Positions 7,897 through 17,500 of a stretch of DNA of 19,070 nt are shown here, piece by piece. The position numbers and the translations under genes are program-made. Source of the DNA: Lentzea sp. (GTDB taxonomy: Bacteria; Actinomycetota; Actinomycetes; Mycobacteriales; Pseudonocardiaceae); contig JASLAV010000736.1 of assembly GCA_030146905.1 (NCBI GenBank), positions 1 through 19,070 on the forward strand, written 5' to 3'. The notes beneath the pieces were generated by a model. It made no database searches. It saw only the letters and a list, made by a program, of their open reading frames with translations, and was not told the DNA's origin. The first letter of the stretch is position 1. Each line of letters opens with the position of its first letter.

Positions 7897-10800
7897 TCAG
7901 TCGGTGCGTGCCCGGACCAGGACTTCCTCGTCGGTGAGCGCACTAGACGGGTGGTGGCTCAGGCACATGGGCGACTTGACCTTCTGGAACGGCCTGCCTT
8001 CGGCGACCGCGTAGAACTCGCCCGCGCTCAGCCGTGAAATGTCCGGCACGGTGCTGGACTTGGCGGCAGCCATCTCCTTGGCAGCGGCCACCTGCACCGG
8101 ACTGTTGATGAACCCGAAGTACTGCGTGGCGGCGTTGCCGACTATCTGGTTGTGGATCCCTTTCGGAGCCTGGGTGGCGAACACCAGGCCCAGACCGTAC
8201 TTCCGCGCCTGTGATGCCAGGGCGAGCGTGCTCATGGTGCACGCGGTCATCACACCGGACGGGGCGAGCGTTTGTGCCTCGTCCATGACGAACAGACCAC
8301 CGAGAGGGCGGTCACCGGCCGGGTTCGCCTTGATCCAGGCGAACATTGCCATCTGCAGCTGGTTGACGAAACCGCGGCGCTGGTCGTCGTTCCGCAACCC
8401 GATCATGCTGATCACCGAGATCCGGGCGCGCTTGCCCGGCGACGGGGTGAGCAACACACCGGGGTCCAGCGGTACGCCCGATCCGCCGAAGAGCGGGTCG
8501 TTGATCATCGCGGCGAGCAACGTCTGCGCCACGTCACCGGCGAGCGCGGTGGCGTTCGCGAGCCGCGTGACCTCCTTCGGGAGGTCGGAGAGGTAGTCCA
8601 AGAACGACCTCAAGCCCGAGCCACCGGCTTGGGCGAACGACGTCAGCGCTTCACGCAGCACGGCCTTCGTGCGCTCCGCCTTGGCCGTCGAACCGTCGGC
8701 GCGAGCACGTGGTGCGAGGGCTGCGACGGCGATGTCCAGCGCGAGGGCGAACTCGTCCGGGTCACCGAGGACGTTCGCGAAGTCCGGTAGCGGCTGGAAG
8801 CTGATGGGTCTGCCCATCTCCCGTCGTGGCGTCCAGACCACCACGTCGGTGTTCGCGAGGTAGTCGGCCGCCTTTCCCGGATCCTCAGGCACCCACCCGG
8901 AGGGCGGTTGGGGCCACGCGTCGCCCAGACGGGCCAGGTCGTTGTTGGGATCGAGCACGATTGCCGACACGCCCCGGAGGGCGCACTCCTCGATGATGCG
9001 GCGAATGAGCACCGTCTTGCCCGAACCGGAGCCGGCGAAGATCACGGTGTGCTTGCGCAGCGACTCCAGCGACACGTGCACCGGCTCGCCGGTCTCCAGC
9101 CGGTTGCCGAGAGAGATCGAGGCCGGCAGAACAGGCGCATGCCGCCGCGACAGGTCGGGATCGTGGGTCGGCCACTCGCCGTGTGTCTGATCGGCCACGT
9201 CTTCCGGTTCCGGTGCCGACGGACCGGGCGAAAGCCGCGTCTCCTCGTCGGGCGTCCCGAACACCAGGCGGAACAACGCCGTGTTGCTCGCCGGCTTCCG
9301 CAGGTGCAGCCACTCGTGCAACTCGGATCCTGGACGTTTGAGCATGAGCTCCAGCGCCGCGAACGTCCGCAGGTCCTCCACGTCGACGCTCTCCACCAGC
9401 ACACCGCCCGCGGCGCGGAACTCGGCGAGCGCCTCCTTGGTCTTCGGGGAGGTCATGGACCACGGGCCGGTGCGCAGGAGGTACGCGCGACGCTTGCCGG
9501 AGTGCGGCTCGACTTCCGAGATCACCCGCAACCCCACGATCCGGTTCTTCGCCGCGCGGCTGTTGTCGGTCGAGATGCCGCGGAACGACCAGTGGATCGC
9601 GTCCTCGTTCCTGTCGTCGAGCACCAGTTTCAGCCGCGAGTGCAGGGCGGGGCGATCACCACCCCACACGTTGTCCACCTCGTAGTTCCGCCCCTGCTCT
9701 CCCAACTCGTGCCGGTACGCGGTCAGCGCCGCACCGAGCAGCGCGGTCATCCGCTTGTCCTCGGTGTCCTTGTGGACGGCCGGACTCGGGTCGGCCTCGT
9801 CGCGCAGTCTCGCGAACGACTCGTCCAGCGGCAGAAGTCGGTCGTCACCGAGCGGGGGAGCCTGCGCGGCGGGTATTCCGTTCCGCCGTACGGCCACGAT
9901 CTGGTCGAGCGAATGCAGCTCGACCACCTGGTCGTTGTCCAAACAGGACGCGACGTGTTCGGTGATGCGCTTGAACAACTCGCGCGGTGTGTACTGGGTC
10001 GCACCCGCGAACGCCTCCGGCCGCACGGGCCAGGTCGGGTACGGCGGGGTGAAACCGCAGTCCTTGAACCGCGGCGCGAGCCGCGCGGCGACCAACGCCC
10101 GGCCCGTGTCCGCTGTCGAGATGGTCCGAAGGGGAAGTTCCTCGCGAAAGCGGTCGACCGCGGCGCGGTGCGCGAACTTGCGGATGGCCTCCCACGCCGG
10201 GAACTGGCAGGCGACGACCAGCAGCGATCGGCGAGCCGCCTCGCGCAACTCCATCAGGCCCGTGCCGATCTCGTCGAACAGTTCGTTGCGCGGCAGGACA
10301 AACGGCGACTCGTGCGTGGACTGCGTCGTGATACCGGCCTGTGCGATGAGAGCGTCGATCTGGTCGATCGCGAGCACGCTCGCTCCGGTCATGCCGAGCA
10401 GACCGGAGATCTCGCGGACCATCTCGTGCGGGAGTTTCGGATCGGGGTGGATGCCCCACGCTGCGCGTTCACCGGGCACCGACTCACTGCCCGACGTCAG
10501 GTACGCCTCGCCGATCTCCTGCACCGCCGGATCGACGGCCGCGAGCAGGACCAGAGCTCGTGCCGCGTGCCGGGACTGCCACCCCTCCGCCGGGTGCGCC
10601 TCGCGCAACGCGACCACGACCCGGTCGAGGGTTTCCCTGGTCACGGGCTCCTGGCCGATCACCTGTCGGCGCACGTCGTCGGGTAGTGAGAGCACGTCCG
10701 AGAAGCGGTGCAGGAATGCGGACAGCTGCGAGTCCCCGTGCGCATCGGTCTGGTACAGGCCGTTGCGGAACGAATGCACGATGTTCTGCCAGAAGTTGTT

Positions 10801-11088
10801 CCCGTGCACCAGGCTAATGAGGAAGAAGTAGCCGCCGCGGCGCTGGACCTCGACGCGCACGGCACCCAGCAGGTGGGTCTTGCCCGCGCCCTGCTGACCC
10901 GTCACCGCGACGCCGAGCGGGTTCGTCGTCGGATCCACGTCGGCGTCGGTGAACGCACCGAGCACGGTGTTCACCACATCGGCGTTCAGTTCCTCCACGT
11001 GTGCCGGCGGCGGTGCCCACACGGCGGTGGGTGTCGGCGCCCAGTCGAACCTCAGGTTGTTCAGCGCACGGCGTTCCGCGTGGTCCAC
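7897..11088 (-). CDS. Tandem-NTPase protein: AAA/ORC-like domain fused to a HerA/FtsK-like motor
   Basis: This is 1063 residues long. The N-terminal NTPase has Walker A GQQGAGKT (64-71) and Walker B SVLAIDQIDALI (237-248), like ORC/STAND-type AAA proteins. Residues about 465-600 form a linker with strands and an ADLRTF-like segment (VEDLRTFAALELM) that I cannot assign. The C-terminal motor has Walker A AGSGSGKT (685-692 region), VLDPNNDLARL, Walker B GLFVMDEAQTLAP (931-943) and VFATQAPKGIHNQIVGNAAT, a typical HerA/VirB4-like set. Hexameric HerA motors pair with nucleases in bacterial defence, and AIPR follows here by 23 bases. I start at GTG 11088, preceded by GAGG (11097-11094) overlapping the previous stop. 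The frame extends further upstream to 11136 without a better site. Confidence 0.85.
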   Translation of the reverse strand: MDHAERRALNNLRFDWAPTPTAVWAPPPAHVEELNADVVNTVLGAFTDADVDPTTNPLGVAVTGQQGAGKTHLLGAVRVEVQRRGGYFFLISLVHGNNFWQNIVHSFRNGLYQTDAHGDSQLSAFLHRFSDVLSLPDDVRRQVIGQEPVTRETLDRVVVALREAHPAEGWQSRHAARALVLLAAVDPAVQEIGEAYLTSGSESVPGERAAWGIHPDPKLPHEMVREISGLLGMTGASVLAIDQIDALIAQAGITTQSTHESPFVLPRNELFDEIGTGLMELREAARRSLLVVACQFPAWEAIRKFAHRAAVDRFREELPLRTISTADTGRALVAARLAPRFKDCGFTPPYPTWPVRPEAFAGATQYTPRELFKRITEHVASCLDNDQVVELHSLDQIVAVRRNGIPAAQAPPLGDDRLLPLDESFARLRDEADPSPAVHKDTEDKRMTALLGAALTAYRHELGEQGRNYEVDNVWGGDRPALHSRLKLVLDDRNEDAIHWSFRGISTDNSRAAKNRIVGLRVISEVEPHSGKRRAYLLRTGPWSMTSPKTKEALAEFRAAGGVLVESVDVEDLRTFAALELMLKRPGSELHEWLHLRKPASNTALFRLVFGTPDEETRLSPGPSAPEPEDVADQTHGEWPTHDPDLSRRHAPVLPASISLGNRLETGEPVHVSLESLRKHTVIFAGSGSGKTVLIRRIIEECALRGVSAIVLDPNNDLARLGDAWPQPPSGWVPEDPGKAADYLANTDVVVWTPRREMGRPISFQPLPDFANVLGDPDEFALALDIAVAALAPRARADGSTAKAERTKAVLREALTSFAQAGGSGLRSFLDYLSDLPKEVTRLANATALAGDVAQTLLAAMINDPLFGGSGVPLDPGVLLTPSPGKRARISVISMIGLRNDDQRRGFVNQLQMAMFAWIKANPAGDRPLGGLFVMDEAQTLAPSGVMTACTMSTLALASQARKYGLGLVFATQAPKGIHNQIVGNAATQYFGFINSPVQVAAAKEMAAAKSSTVPDISRLSAGEFYAVAEGRPFQKVKSPMCLSHHPSSALTDEEVLVRARTD

Positions 11089-11095
11089 GGCGGCC

Positions 11096-11743
11096 TCAGG
11101 ACGCCTTGACGGACAACAGGTGCTTCGATTCCCCACCGAGCCGGACCGCCGCCGCCCGATCGGTCTCGGTCAGGAGTTTCTGGTTCATCTCCGGGGTGAG
11201 GAACACCGACGGCAACTCGGCGACGCGGTGCAAGGCCTCGTCGAACTCCGGGGCGGCCACGTCGGGCAGTGCGCCGCGCAGCACCGCAAGCCCCACCCAC
11301 GCTCCGGGATCGCTGACGAGCCGGTGATAGGCGGCGATGATGCGTTCATCCACAGTGGACTCGGTACCTGCCTCGGGCTCGGGATCCGGCTCCGCGTACG
11401 CATCGGCGAGTTCGAAGCCGGTCTTGGTGAAGACGGCGTCCACCCACTGCAGCACGCCGTACAGCAGACGGTCCTTTCGCTGCACTCCGGGAGGAGAGGC
11501 GTCCGCGAACTGCTCGCGACAACGCTTCCAGCCGGGTTCGGTCAGGTCGTGGACCCACGCGTTCTTGTGAGCTTTGGACTGCTCTGCCTCGATCAGTTTC
11601 CGTTCGACCAGGCTTTCCCGGACGGGCTTCTCGATGGTGAACCCGTACAAATCCCGTATCTCGCGGTTGGACGCGGTTCGACCGATCATCAACAGCGCCA
11701 GCAAAGCGGATTTTTCCGGGATGCTGAGCGGTGCGTTCGCCAT
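11096..11743 (-). CDS. Winged-helix-like small protein of the ATPase-AIPR module
   Basis: The product is 215 residues, starting MANAPLSIPEKSALLALLMI. Residues about 8-80 look like a winged helix: two helices, then a recognition-type helix KPVRESLVERKLIEAE and a wing (KNAWVHDLTEPGWKRC). Residues 115-135 are acidic (AYAEPDPEPEAGTES). The C-terminal 80 residues are helical with no family that I recognise. The ATG is preceded by CCGGAG about ten bases upstream. The ATPase starts seven bases after the stop, so the two are probably coupled. It could be a DNA-binding adaptor for the motor or a regulator of the module. The large separate C-terminal part argues for a structural adaptor, but this is inference. 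Confidence 0.75.
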   Translation of the reverse strand: MANAPLSIPEKSALLALLMIGRTASNREIRDLYGFTIEKPVRESLVERKLIEAEQSKAHKNAWVHDLTEPGWKRCREQFADASPPGVQRKDRLLYGVLQWVDAVFTKTGFELADAYAEPDPEPEAGTESTVDERIIAAYHRLVSDPGAWVGLAVLRGALPDVAAPEFDEALHRVAELPSVFLTPEMNQKLLTETDRAAAVRLGGESKHLLSVKAS

Positions 11744-11905
11744 CTGCGTTCTCCGGTTTCCGGTGATGATCGTCAGTCGACACTAGCGGCGATGCCCTGT
11801 CGGCGCACACATGTCGCCCACCTGGACCAACCCTTGCACGAAAGGAAAAGGGCGCGGTCGCGATTCCACCGCATCTCCACATCGCTCATTTGTTCGAATT
11901 CCACG
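11744..11905 (-). promoter_or_regulatory. 162-base gap, possible internal promoter for the winged-helix/HerA/AIPR genes
   Basis: This is the only substantial gap in an otherwise overlapping or nearly abutting gene run. It separates the PIWI stop (11906) from the winged-helix start. I see a TAGTGT hexamer (11787-11782 region) that could serve as a -10, but no matching -35, and no intrinsic terminator. It could be a simple leader, a promoter, or the joint between two acquired modules. Confidence 0.35.
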
Positions 11906-14503
11906 TCACGTTTCCCGATTTTTGCCGACCACGTACTCCTCAGCGCGTTTCGCGAGATGCAATGCGAGCGGTACGGAGAGCGGCACGTGGTCGTCGGCGT
12001 ATCTGAGCTGGTGGGCCAGCGCCGCCCAGATCCGCAGCTCCTCTGGCTCGCCCGTGGTCGTCATGCGGCTCGCGAGGACGGTGAGCTCGCGGATCTCCGG
12101 ATTCCAGCCGGAGACTGCGACACCGCCGGACGCCACGCCATCGCGGTACTTCACCGCCTGGTTGGGCCTCGCACCCTGGACCGGGACCTCGGCGATGCTC
12201 TGGAACACGCGGTTGCCAACTCCGGCGTCGAACGGCTGCCACACTCCGCTCGCGTGACCTGCGAACTTCACATCATCGCGTGGTGCGTACCACTGCGGCA
12301 CCTCGTCCCGTCCACCGCCGTCGCGGATCACGACGACTCGCAGACCGGGACCGAACAGCGCGGTGCGCTGGGCAGGCCAGGGTCCGAACCCGAGGGAGTC
12401 GGGCACCATCGAGCTGTTGGCGAGCCACGACCACGAGTGGCGCATGTTCCCCGCCTGCACCAGGAGCAGTGTCGGCGTTCCGCGGATCTGAAAGAGCAGC
12501 GACCTGATCCTGCGTTCCGCGGCGGACTGCTGTTCCGCCAGCGACAACCACGTGCCTCGGTCCTGCTCCACCTCGACATCCCCGTGCAGGCTCAGCAGCA
12601 ACTCCGGGTAGGACACCCAGCTCTTGCTGCGCTCGTTCCAGCCTTCGACCCGCTGGCCGTGTTCGGCCGGGCGGATGCGCACCACCACCAAAGCGCGCCG
12701 TGCGCCGCGAGCCGTTGTGTGGTTCTTGCGGATCATCCAGAGACCTACGTACTGGAGGTCCGGCGGAATCGCCGCACCGAGGGTGTGCTCCGGCGGCAGC
12801 ACCGCGCCGAGCTGGCGCAGACCGTCGAGGACCGCGGACCGCGCCCGGTCCTCGAGCGCCGTCGTCTCGGTGGTGATGAACTGGCTGACCCGGCGTGCGT
12901 CCGCGCAACCGAGGCGGACCGCTCCCTTCGGGTCGCGACCCGGACCGAACTTGTCCACGCCGCGCAGCTCGACGAGGACGAGACGGATCGGTGCGTCCTG
13001 TGGTGGCGTGCCGAAGTGCCGGACGATCATCTCGCGGCGGTCGCGGCTCGTGGCCGCGACCGCACGCGTGTGCGCCTTGCCCCACGTGCCGGACACCGGC
13101 AGATCCGCGACGATCTCCTCCCACGTGGCCGAGTCCAGTCGCACCTCCAGTTCAGGGGTGCGCCAGTGAGGTGCGCACGCCGGGTCGAGGTCGAGCACCT
13201 CGCACAGTGCGGCGACGAGCGCGTCACGGGTCCGGTCGTTCTCGTGGCGGATGTCGATGATCAACGGACCTCCGCCGAGCGCCGCCGCGCAGGCGAGCCG
13301 GCGTGTGCGGCCCTTCACCACCCTGCTCGCCGCCTTGGCCTCGTCGTTCTTGTCCCGGCGCCACAGCTGCGGTTTGGCGAGCAACGTCACCTTGGTCAGG
13401 TCCGTGGCCCGGCGCAGGACTCCGGTGAGCGACTCCTCGACCCACTCGTCGAGGTGGCGGCGCTCAACGGGCATGAGTCCCGATTTCGCAGCGTGCGTCC
13501 CCATCGAGGTCGAATGGACGACCCACGCCGAGACACCGTCGCGGCCGAGTGCCCACTCGGTCGGGTTGTCGATCAGCTCCTCGGCCGTGGGCAGCGGGAA
13601 GGCGGAGCTGTACTCCGGGAGCAGCGTCATCAGGCTGTTGGCACGCCAAGCCGGTGTGCCGAGCCTGGGGTCGTGCCGGATTCCGTTGGCGATCAGCCTC
13701 GGCACTCCGCCCTCGCGGAACGTCCACGGCAGGGGAACCTGCAAACAGGCCGTCACACCGCGCTGCGGATCCAGCTTCACGGGTTCGCCGGTCACCCAGC
13801 GCCGGACGCCGTACGACACGTGCACCCTGGGCCGGTCCGAGAACGGCACGGTGTGCAGCGAGACCCGGATCAGCAACGAGTGCCGCCAGTCCCGGCCGCG
13901 ACTGACGTGCGGCTGGGGCGGCCACGACACCAGCTCGGTGCCCCGGGCCGAGGACACCACGCGGAACGACAGCTCCGTCCCCTCGTGGCGGTATGTGCGT
14001 GCGGCCAGCCGTGCCGCGACCGCCTCAGGCACCAAGTGGTACAACCGGCGGTGGGGATTCGCGGTGCCGCCCCTGGTCAGCGTCGTCTCGGTCAGGTCGA
14101 CGGAAGTCGGTGCCCACGCCGGCAAGGCGTCGTCGAGAGCGTCGAGCAGGGTGTCCACCTCGTCTCCATCGGCGTCACCGCGGCGGGACAGGATGCGGGT
14201 CAGCCAGGCGTTCGTGAGACGGATCATCGCGTCGTGCGGCACGATGTCAGCCGCGTAGAGCCACGGCACCTGGTCGTCGGTCGCCGCACCCGGAGCGGCG
14301 AGCACGTCCGGCACAGCGGCCTGGAGCAGCGAGTTGAACTGTTTGATCGGTACGGTCCACCGCGGGTCCGTGCGGGTGAACTGCTTCGCGTACCGCTGCA
14401 CCACCTCGGTGCGCCACTCACGAGCGAACGCGATGACTTTGAAGTCGTGCGACCACGGATCGCGGCCGAGGTCGTAGGCGGTGAGACGAACCGTCGAGCT
14501 CAT
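11906..14503 (-). CDS. PIWI protein of the pPIWI_RE family
   Basis: The product is 865 residues, starting MSSTVRLTAYDLGRDPWSHD. Residues about 20-400 match my memory of the pPIWI_RE_X (former DUF3962) module, including PWLYAADIVPHDAMIRLTNA (80-99) and a Pro-rich TWPL-like strand set. Residues about 500-865 form the RNase H-fold PIWI half, with LVLVELRGVDKF (508-519), ALVVVRIRPAE (604-614) and GLRVVVIRDGGGRDEVPQWY (720-739). The last contains an Arg...Glu pair (R722 or R727; E734) resembling the R and E that name the family. I see no canonical DEDX tetrad. These PIWI proteins are proposed to recognise guide-target hybrids or R-loops of invaders together with the linked helicase and REase. It starts in an ATGA overlap with the helicase stop. 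A start further upstream would overlap the helicase coding frame. Confidence 0.75.
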   Translation of the reverse strand: MSSTVRLTAYDLGRDPWSHDFKVIAFAREWRTEVVQRYAKQFTRTDPRWTVPIKQFNSLLQAAVPDVLAAPGAATDDQVPWLYAADIVPHDAMIRLTNAWLTRILSRRGDADGDEVDTLLDALDDALPAWAPTSVDLTETTLTRGGTANPHRRLYHLVPEAVAARLAARTYRHEGTELSFRVVSSARGTELVSWPPQPHVSRGRDWRHSLLIRVSLHTVPFSDRPRVHVSYGVRRWVTGEPVKLDPQRGVTACLQVPLPWTFREGGVPRLIANGIRHDPRLGTPAWRANSLMTLLPEYSSAFPLPTAEELIDNPTEWALGRDGVSAWVVHSTSMGTHAAKSGLMPVERRHLDEWVEESLTGVLRRATDLTKVTLLAKPQLWRRDKNDEAKAASRVVKGRTRRLACAAALGGGPLIIDIRHENDRTRDALVAALCEVLDLDPACAPHWRTPELEVRLDSATWEEIVADLPVSGTWGKAHTRAVAATSRDRREMIVRHFGTPPQDAPIRLVLVELRGVDKFGPGRDPKGAVRLGCADARRVSQFITTETTALEDRARSAVLDGLRQLGAVLPPEHTLGAAIPPDLQYVGLWMIRKNHTTARGARRALVVVRIRPAEHGQRVEGWNERSKSWVSYPELLLSLHGDVEVEQDRGTWLSLAEQQSAAERRIRSLLFQIRGTPTLLLVQAGNMRHSWSWLANSSMVPDSLGFGPWPAQRTALFGPGLRVVVIRDGGGRDEVPQWYAPRDDVKFAGHASGVWQPFDAGVGNRVFQSIAEVPVQGARPNQAVKYRDGVASGGVAVSGWNPEIRELTVLASRMTTTGEPEELRIWAALAHQLRYADDHVPLSVPLALHLAKRAEEYVVGKNRET

Positions 14504-17500
14504 GGGCGATGCAGACCTTCCGTCGCGTTCGCCAGGCATCTGCCGAGCGCCGTCCACAGCGGTCCGTAGAGCTCGCGCACGAGCTGCCGCTCGTGCGCGG
14601 GGATCATCGGATCGGCCATCGGGGAGCAGTAGCGGTCCAGCACCGAGTGCATGGATACCAGCAGGCTCGTCTCCGCGGTGTCCTGCCGCCCGAGCGCCAG
14701 GTTCGGGGCGAACGCCGCGTCCGCGAACACGACCCGTGCGGGCACCCCACCTCGGACCAGGCGGCCGATCACCTGCCAGATCACGACCAGCAGGTCCCAC
14801 GTGACCGACTCGCGGTCGTCGCCCAGGTCTCGCCACGTCATGCTCCGGGTCACCACCCGTCGCCACTCCGCGCGGGCCGCGGATCGGAACACCCGGCCCG
14901 CTTCGTCGAGCGAGGCGGCCGAAGCGGTCATGGTCCGGAAGCGGCCGTCACGGCGGACCCTTGACGCCCAGTCGTTCACCGCGTGCACGGCGAGGGTCAG
15001 GTCATCGGGCCGCGGGCTGGGACGAACGAGGAAGAACACGGATCCGATTGCCGCGACCCGGTGCTCGTTGAGGATGTTGTGCCCGCGTTCCACCGCCAGC
15101 AGCGGAGCGACCAGGAGGTCCGCGCGCGTCATCGCGAGCGTGTCCACGTCGCCGCGCCGCAGCACCGGCGCCTGGTGCTCACCGGGCTCGGTGATCTCGT
15201 CGTCGTCCGCGACGAGCCTGAACACCTTGTCCCGCCACCGCTTCATCCCGTGCAACAGGTCGGCTACCAGCTCGGCCTCGTCGTAGCTGCCGACCAAAAG
15301 CAGGATGCGGCGGCGGTAGTCGTCGGCGATGTCCGCCAGCTCGTCTTCGAGCACGCTCGCGCGCTCGTCCGCCGACTCCGCCAGTCGCTTGACGACGCCG
15401 CTCAGCGCACGTGGCCGATCGTCGAGAGGCGTACCCGAGACGCGCATGGGAGCTTGGCCGTCGCTCACGGGCGCGAAGCGGAAATCGCTGTCCGAGGCGA
15501 TCCGCTCGATCTCCGCCCTTTCCGGCGCGAGCAGCGCCCGCACCGGCACGTCCAGGTGGTACCGGCTCGACGACCCCGCCCAACTGCTGCCGGACAGCAG
15601 CACGACGTGCGGTCCGGGCCTGTTGTCCACCTCAGGCAGGCCCGTCATGGCCTTGAGCAGGTCGCGACCGACACCGACGCAGTGGAAGAACTTCAGCTCG
15701 CCACTCACCACGCCGCCGTCGTCCCGGCTTTCCGGCAGGAACTGGAAGCCGATCACGTCACCCATGGGCGGTTCGGGGATCATCGGCCCGTAGTCGTCCG
15801 GTACCCGGAAGCCGAGTGCGGTGCCCAGGTTGAGCGCAGTCTCGACGCGCGGCCACATGACCGTCATCAGCGCCAGCTTCGGTTCAAGCGCCGAGAGCAG
15901 CAGGGTGAACTCGAACCGGATGGCCCACTGGTCAAGCCACTTGCGACCGGTGACGTCGTCGTGGACGCCGGTCAAATCGGCGAGCGCGTCCCGCAGCTCC
16001 AGGCGGGTGCGCCGCAACGACGTCGCGTGCAGCAGTTCACTGGTCAACCGCACGAGGGACGGGTTGGCCGGTGGGAAGCTGCGACGTTCACCGAACGGGT
16101 TGTCGCGGAACCGGTCGAGTTCGCCGAGCAGCGCGCCGCGGGCCGTCTCGAACGAATCCGGCCCTGAGCCCGCTGCGCGGGGATAGCGGTCCGCCGCGAG
16201 CCTGCGGTGCAGGAGCCACGCGCTGAAGTGGCCCCCTCGCAGCCATTGCCGCAGATCGTGGTGGCGCACCAGGAGCGCGTAGATCCGGTCCGTCGCGGCG
16301 CAGGCGGTGTTCACCGCCGCCGACCACGCCTGGACATCGTTGTCGGACAACGGGATCCGGGCGCGGTCCACGAGCTGGCCGATCTTGTGTGCGTGGACCT
16401 TGTCGAGCCACGACACGGCGCCACGTCCCACCAACGTGGCCACCGGTGCGAACTGGGAGTCGAGCGTGATCTGCACGCGATCGACCTCGTCCACGACGAC
16501 GACGTCGCTGCGTCGGCACGCCAGTTCCAGGAACCGGATCCGTTCGGCGTTCTGCGGCCAGGGCACAGCCGTGCTCACCAGGCTTTGCGGCGTCGCCACC
16601 CACACGTCCGCCTCGACGAGTTCGTGAGCGGAGTGGTGACGCGGGCAGGCCGACCAGAGCGGACACGCGCAGCGGGTGCCTGCACCGGTCTTGACGTCCC
16701 TCGGCCGAAGGCTGGTGCAGGGGGCGTGGTGGTAAGCCGGCGGTGGCCGGTCGTCACCGCGGAGAGCCGCGAGGGCGCACGACGTGCCCAGGTGGTCGAA
16801 GCCCGCGTCGACGTGCCCCAGGACGCCGGGCTCACCGCGACCGGCGAGTCTGCGGTGCAGCCGCTCGGCATGTCGCACCCGTGTCCCCGCACCGATGACA
16901 GGAGCGGCCCTGACACCGTGCACGCCGAACAGTTCGACCAGTTTCAGCGCTTCCGCGACGTCACCGACGACGAGCGTGACGCGCAGCCCCAGCTTGACCA
17001 CAACGTGGACCGTCAGCACGTCCCGCAGGGTGCTCTTGCCCGCACCGACGATGCCGAGCAGGTGGGTGAGGCCGTCGAGGTCGAGCGTTCCGCTCTCCAC
17101 GAAGCGGTCGCCCGCCAGCGGCATGAGGGAGACCCTGCCGAGACGGCCCTCCCAATCAGCGTAGGCGGTCGCGTCCATGTCGCGCGCCGTCGCCAGCAGC
17201 GCCGGCTTGCCGATCGTGACGGGTTTGCCCGCTCCCCGTTGCGGTTCGTCAAGGTCGTGCCCGACCGGTGGCGGTAGGTTGAGCACCGGCAACGTGACGG
17301 TTCTCAGTTCCTCGCCGGCGACGAACGTGTGCGGACCGAGCCCAGCGACCCGCAGCTCGCTCCCGGCGAACGGCGCGGCTTCGCGGAGCAGCCGCTCGTA
17401 GACAGACCATCGTTCCGGTGCGGTGGACACCGGACGGCGGTCGGGCGGCCGGTCCGGATCGGTCTCGTGGTAGCCGCGCAGCTCCTCGTCCAGCTCGTTG

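Noticed and set aside
6143..11743. Assignment of the ATPase-AIPR genes to DISARM, BREX or Druantia
   Set aside because: No methyltransferase, DUF1998, PglZ or other hallmark partner genes are present.
10949..14569. A 1206-codon open frame on the plus strand opposite the PIWI and winged-helix genes, with similar long plus-strand frames at 8908-10686 and 5660-7429
   Set aside because: They are rich in Arg, His, Val and Gln runs with no domain pattern, and lie opposite genes with clear motifs. High-GC third positions create such antisense frames.
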